A DNA stretch of 64,000 nucleotides from Nitrospira defluvii (GTDB taxonomy: Bacteria > Nitrospirota > Nitrospiria > Nitrospirales > Nitrospiraceae). Each line of letters opens with the position of its first letter. Position 1 is the stretch's first letter. Of this stretch, positions 61,054-64,000 are shown piece after piece. A program made the translations under genes and the position numbers. The stretch lies in contig FP929003.1 in NCBI GenBank assembly GCA_000196815.1, positions 1,573,501 through 1,637,500 of the forward strand, given 5' to 3'. The notes beneath the pieces were generated by a model. It saw nothing but the letters and a program-made list of their open reading frames with translations. It searched no databases and was not told the DNA's origin.

Positions 61054-63802
61054 TCCGTTTTCGCTCCGAGACAAAAATCTCTATCTGGCCAAGCGCATCC
61101 TTGAGAAGTTGTATCATCTGAGATTCGCGTTCGAGACGCTCGCGGTGCTCGTTGAGCACTTCAGGCGGCGCCTTGGCGACGAAATCGGGATTGCCCAGTT
61201 TTTGCTGCGTACGATCGACTTCTTTTTGAAGCACCTTGATCTGTTTGAGGACGTTATCGTTGGCCTTCTGGAGATCCGCGTCCTCCATTGAGGTTCGCAC
61301 TTGGACGGAGTTGCCTGTCAGGATCAAAAGGCCCCCCGGGTTGCTGACCTCGAACGTGGTTGCTATCCAGAGATTATCTACGTTCTCCATATACTCAATC
61401 AGCGCTCTATGATTGGTAAGGGCTGAAGCAATTTCAGGCGCTTTCCCGTGCGCTTTGAAATGGAGACGTTTGCCCGCGGGATACCCGAGGATTGCGCGCT
61501 CTTGGTTCATCAGGGCTCTGCATTCCTCCAGCAGCGCGAATTCCTGCTCGACTTCCTGTGATTCCCAATCCGGTCTCGTGGCCGGGTAGGCCTGGCGGAC
61601 GATGCTGGTTCCTTCGTGCGGGAGTGTCTGCCAGATTTCTTCCGAAATAAACGGCATGAAGGGATGTAGCAGCCGCATCATGGTCTCGAAGGTCTCGGCG
61701 AGGGTCTGCCTTGTGGTCTTCGCCTGCTCGGACGCCTGATCCTTGAGCGCGGGCTTGATCATCTCAATGTATTTGTCGCAGTACTCATGCCAGATGAATT
61801 GGTAGATCGCGCTCGACGCGCGGTCGAAGCGATACTGTTCCAACTCGTGTGTCACGGTGCTGATGGCGGCGTTCAGGCGGCTCAGAATCCAACGGTCGGG
61901 GAACGACCGCTGCGCGGCCGGCACCTCGGCCCGTTCGCCGTCCAGGTGCATCAGGAGGAAGCGGGCGGCGTTCCAGATTTTGTTCGTGAAGTTGCGGTAG
62001 CCTTCGATCCGTTCTTCCGCCAGTTTGACGTCGCGTCCCGGTGAAGCCATTGCGGCCATGGTAAACCGCAGGGCATCGGTTCCGAACTGTTCCATCACAT
62101 GCAAGGGATCGATAACGTTACCCTTGGACTTACTCATCTTCTGGCCTTCGGCGTCGCGGACCAGGGCATGGATATACACGTCGCGGAAGGGGACCTCGCC
62201 CATAAACTTCAGGCCCATCATGATCATGCGCGCGACCCAGAAAAACAGAATGTCGAGCCCGGTGACGAGGGTCGAGGTGGGATAGAAGGTCTTCAAATCC
62301 GCGGTCTGCTTCGGCCAGCCTAGGGTAGAAAATGGCCAGAGGGCGGAAGAGAACCAGGTGTCCAGCACGTCGGGGTCCTGCACCAATGCACCCGAGTGGC
62401 CCTTGGGACAGGTGGCAGGTTTGGTTTTCGCCACGATGACGGCTGCGTCGGACGGAATGAGCGGTGCCCCGTCTGAGGAGCGGCGCAGAAACGGGCTTCC
62501 ATAACAGGTCTCGCAATACCAGGCAGGGATCTGATGGCCCCACCAGATTTGCCGGGAGATGCACCAGTCTTTGATGTCCCGCATCCAGCCGAGATAGTTG
62601 TTCTTCCAGGCCTCGGGAATGATCCTGACCCGGCCGTCCTCAACCGCCTGAATCGCCGGTTCAGCCAACGGCTTAATCTTGACGAACCATTGGTCCGACA
62701 AGAAAGGCTCGACAACAGTTTTGCAGCGGTAGCATTTGCCGAGCGCCATCTTATGGGGGTCGGATTTTTCAAGCAGGCCGTGATCCGTCAGTAGCTGTTC
62801 GATCTTCGGCCGGGCCTTGGCGACAGGAAGGCCTTCGATGATGTGCGCCACTTCGGATTCTGCCAGCACGCCTTCCAAGCGAAGGTTGGCATGGACGTCC
62901 AGGATCTTGATGCGTCGGAGCCCATGCCGCTCTCCCGCCTCAAAGTCATTGAAGTCATGAGCTGGCGTGATCTTGACGGCGCCGGTGCCGAATTCACGAT
63001 CGACCAGGATCGAGTCCCCCACGATTGGAATGGTCCGGGTCGTCAGGGGAAGCCGCACTTGCTTGCCGATCAGGTGGCGATAACGCTCGTCCTCAGGATG
63101 TACGGCCACCGCCGAGTCTCCGAACATGGTCTCGGGTCGTGTCGTCGCAACCAGCAGCACCTGTGTGGGATCGTCAACCAGGGCATACCGGATCGTATAC
63201 AGTTTGCCGGTGATTTCTTCATGTTCGACTTCGATGTCGGACAAGGCGGTCAGGCAGCGCGGGCACCAATTGATCAATCGCTCGCCGCGATAGAGCAACC
63301 CATCCGCATGCAGCCGAACGAAGACTTCGCGGACGGCTTCCGAGAGTCCCTCGTCCATGGTGAAGCGTTCACGCTCCCAGTCGCAGGAGGCGCCGAGCCG
63401 TTTGAGCTGGGAGATGATGGTGCCGCCGGACTTTTCTTTCCATTGCCAGACCCGCTTGAGGAACTCTTCCCGTCCGAGCGCCTCTCGCGTGGTGCCTTCC
63501 GCTTGAAGCTGCCGTTCCACGACATTCTGGGTCGCGATGCCCGCGTGGTCCGTGCCGGGCATCCAGAGGACGTTGCGACCCTGCATGCGGCGCCAACGAA
63601 TCAGAATATCCTGCAGGGTATTGTTCAGCGCATGGCCGACGTGCAGCGATCCTGTGACGTTCGGTGGAGGGATCACCATGGAGTAAGACTGACCGGGATG
63701 GTTCGAGTCGGCATGAAACAGCCCGGCGTCGATCCAGCGCTGGTACCAGCGATCTTCGACGTCGTGAGGGCTGTAGGTCTTGTCGAGTTGCGGTGTGGAC
63801 AT
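61040..63802 (-). CDS. valS: Valyl-tRNA synthetase
   Basis: Predicted 920-residue class I synthetase. 'PPPNVTGSLHVGHAL' holds the HIGH signature, the editing domain follows ('TTRPETMFGDSAVAV'), 'KMSKSKGNV' is the KMSKS loop, and the C-terminal ~70 residues form the tRNA-binding coiled coil. The start (MSTPQLD) is selected because the upstream frame is not conserved-looking. It heads a minus-strand run with nadC, birA and coaX. Confidence 0.97.
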   Translation of the reverse strand: MSTPQLDKTYSPHDVEDRWYQRWIDAGLFHADSNHPGQSYSMVIPPPNVTGSLHVGHALNNTLQDILIRWRRMQGRNVLWMPGTDHAGIATQNVVERQLQAEGTTREALGREEFLKRVWQWKEKSGGTIISQLKRLGASCDWERERFTMDEGLSEAVREVFVRLHADGLLYRGERLINWCPRCLTALSDIEVEHEEITGKLYTIRYALVDDPTQVLLVATTRPETMFGDSAVAVHPEDERYRHLIGKQVRLPLTTRTIPIVGDSILVDREFGTGAVKITPAHDFNDFEAGERHGLRRIKILDVHANLRLEGVLAESEVAHIIEGLPVAKARPKIEQLLTDHGLLEKSDPHKMALGKCYRCKTVVEPFLSDQWFVKIKPLAEPAIQAVEDGRVRIIPEAWKNNYLGWMRDIKDWCISRQIWWGHQIPAWYCETCYGSPFLRRSSDGAPLIPSDAAVIVAKTKPATCPKGHSGALVQDPDVLDTWFSSALWPFSTLGWPKQTADLKTFYPTSTLVTGLDILFFWVARMIMMGLKFMGEVPFRDVYIHALVRDAEGQKMSKSKGNVIDPLHVMEQFGTDALRFTMAAMASPGRDVKLAEERIEGYRNFTNKIWNAARFLLMHLDGERAEVPAAQRSFPDRWILSRLNAAISTVTHELEQYRFDRASSAIYQFIWHEYCDKYIEMIKPALKDQASEQAKTTRQTLAETFETMMRLLHPFMPFISEEIWQTLPHEGTSIVRQAYPATRPDWESQEVEQEFALLEECRALMNQERAILGYPAGKRLHFKAHGKAPEIASALTNHRALIEYMENVDNLWIATTFEVSNPGGLLILTGNSVQVRTSMEDADLQKANDNVLKQIKVLQKEVDRTQQKLGNPDFVAKAPPEVLNEHRERLERESQMIQLLKDALGQIEIFVSERKRIERS

Positions 63803-64000
63803 GGTTCTTGGAGGCGCCCGGGGCGCAACGCGGGCGCATCTTAACATGCGCCGTGTGGGCTCACAAGGTAACGGGCGCTTGTCCACGGTCGTTCTAGTCG
63901 TTCTAAAGGTTGTAGCGGACTCAAGCCCTGTGATATACATCCGGCGGTTCAGCTGGTTGTTCCAAATCGCCGGCTTGAGAGCCCATCACCGTTGAAGGAG
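63803..64000. other. Upstream region of valS
   Basis: 198 nt at the window edge. No gene, tRNA or clear promoter recognised; T-box-like structure could not be confirmed. Confidence 0.35.

Noticed and set aside
62843-63844. Plus-strand open frame opposite valS
   Set aside because: Antisense to a conserved synthetase; no ribosome site or domain.

Overview
The window is GC-rich and densely coded. It looks like chromosome from a Gram-negative, free-living bacterium, most likely Nitrospira or a close relative. That is an inference from the gene families and the style of the small lineage-type proteins; no rRNA or other marker gene here proves it. No rRNA, tRNA or CRISPR array was recognised.

Layout. 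0-2.4 kb (minus strand): an overlapping pair of unrecognised genes, one with a sigma-region-4-like helix-turn-helix plus an HxxxCxxC zinc motif, the other a membrane-anchored coiled-coil protein. 2.4-9.4 kb: a thiamine-diphosphate 2-oxo-acid decarboxylase, an RlmI-type rRNA methyltransferase, an OPT transporter, an XRE regulator, a small coiled-coil protein and a SpoU-type RNA methyltransferase. 9.6-16.7 kb: a co-directional housekeeping run (radA, lipoprotein, tsaB, rimI, DUF465, tatC, beta-propeller protein, peptidyl-prolyl isomerase, lipoprotein). 16.8-23.2 kb (minus): a four-gene operon of response regulator, RND pump, membrane-fusion protein and TolC-type channel, joined by overlapping stops and starts. 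23.4-34 kb: a CZB-domain protein, two tandem MFS paralogues, a broken zeta-toxin gene with an intact small partner, several secreted proteins of unknown role, a DUF421 remnant, a PilZ protein and a glycosyltransferase.

34.1-41.9 kb is a core block: recA-recX-alaS-ruvX-mltG, then deoC and deoB. 42.0-50.2 kb is the accessory region. It holds two orphan immunity-like genes, a 5'-truncated and frameshifted RHS gene carrying a LamG-like insert and a C-terminal toxin-like tip, a lipoprotein likely to be its immunity protein, a second partial RHS copy, a higBA toxin-antitoxin pair, and a minus-strand cassette of a ribbon-helix-helix-like and a coiled-coil protein with a palindromic operator. A direct repeat of about 110 bp brackets this island, and the repeat is the 3' end of the coiled-coil gene.

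50.4-53.8 kb: a RidA-family protein, a multi-TIG-domain secreted protein and a Ycf48-like propeller protein. 53.8-63.8 kb (minus) is a housekeeping run read as valS-nadC-birA-coaX and then grpE-dnaK-dnaJ-rsmE. The first group covers valyl-tRNA charging, NAD, biotinylation and CoA; the second is the heat-shock chaperone set followed by a 16S rRNA methyltransferase.

The best candidates for something undescribed are the 0-2.4 kb regulatory pair, the RHS toxin/immunity island with its repeated small cassette, and the strand-specific RNA hairpin between dnaK and dnaJ.
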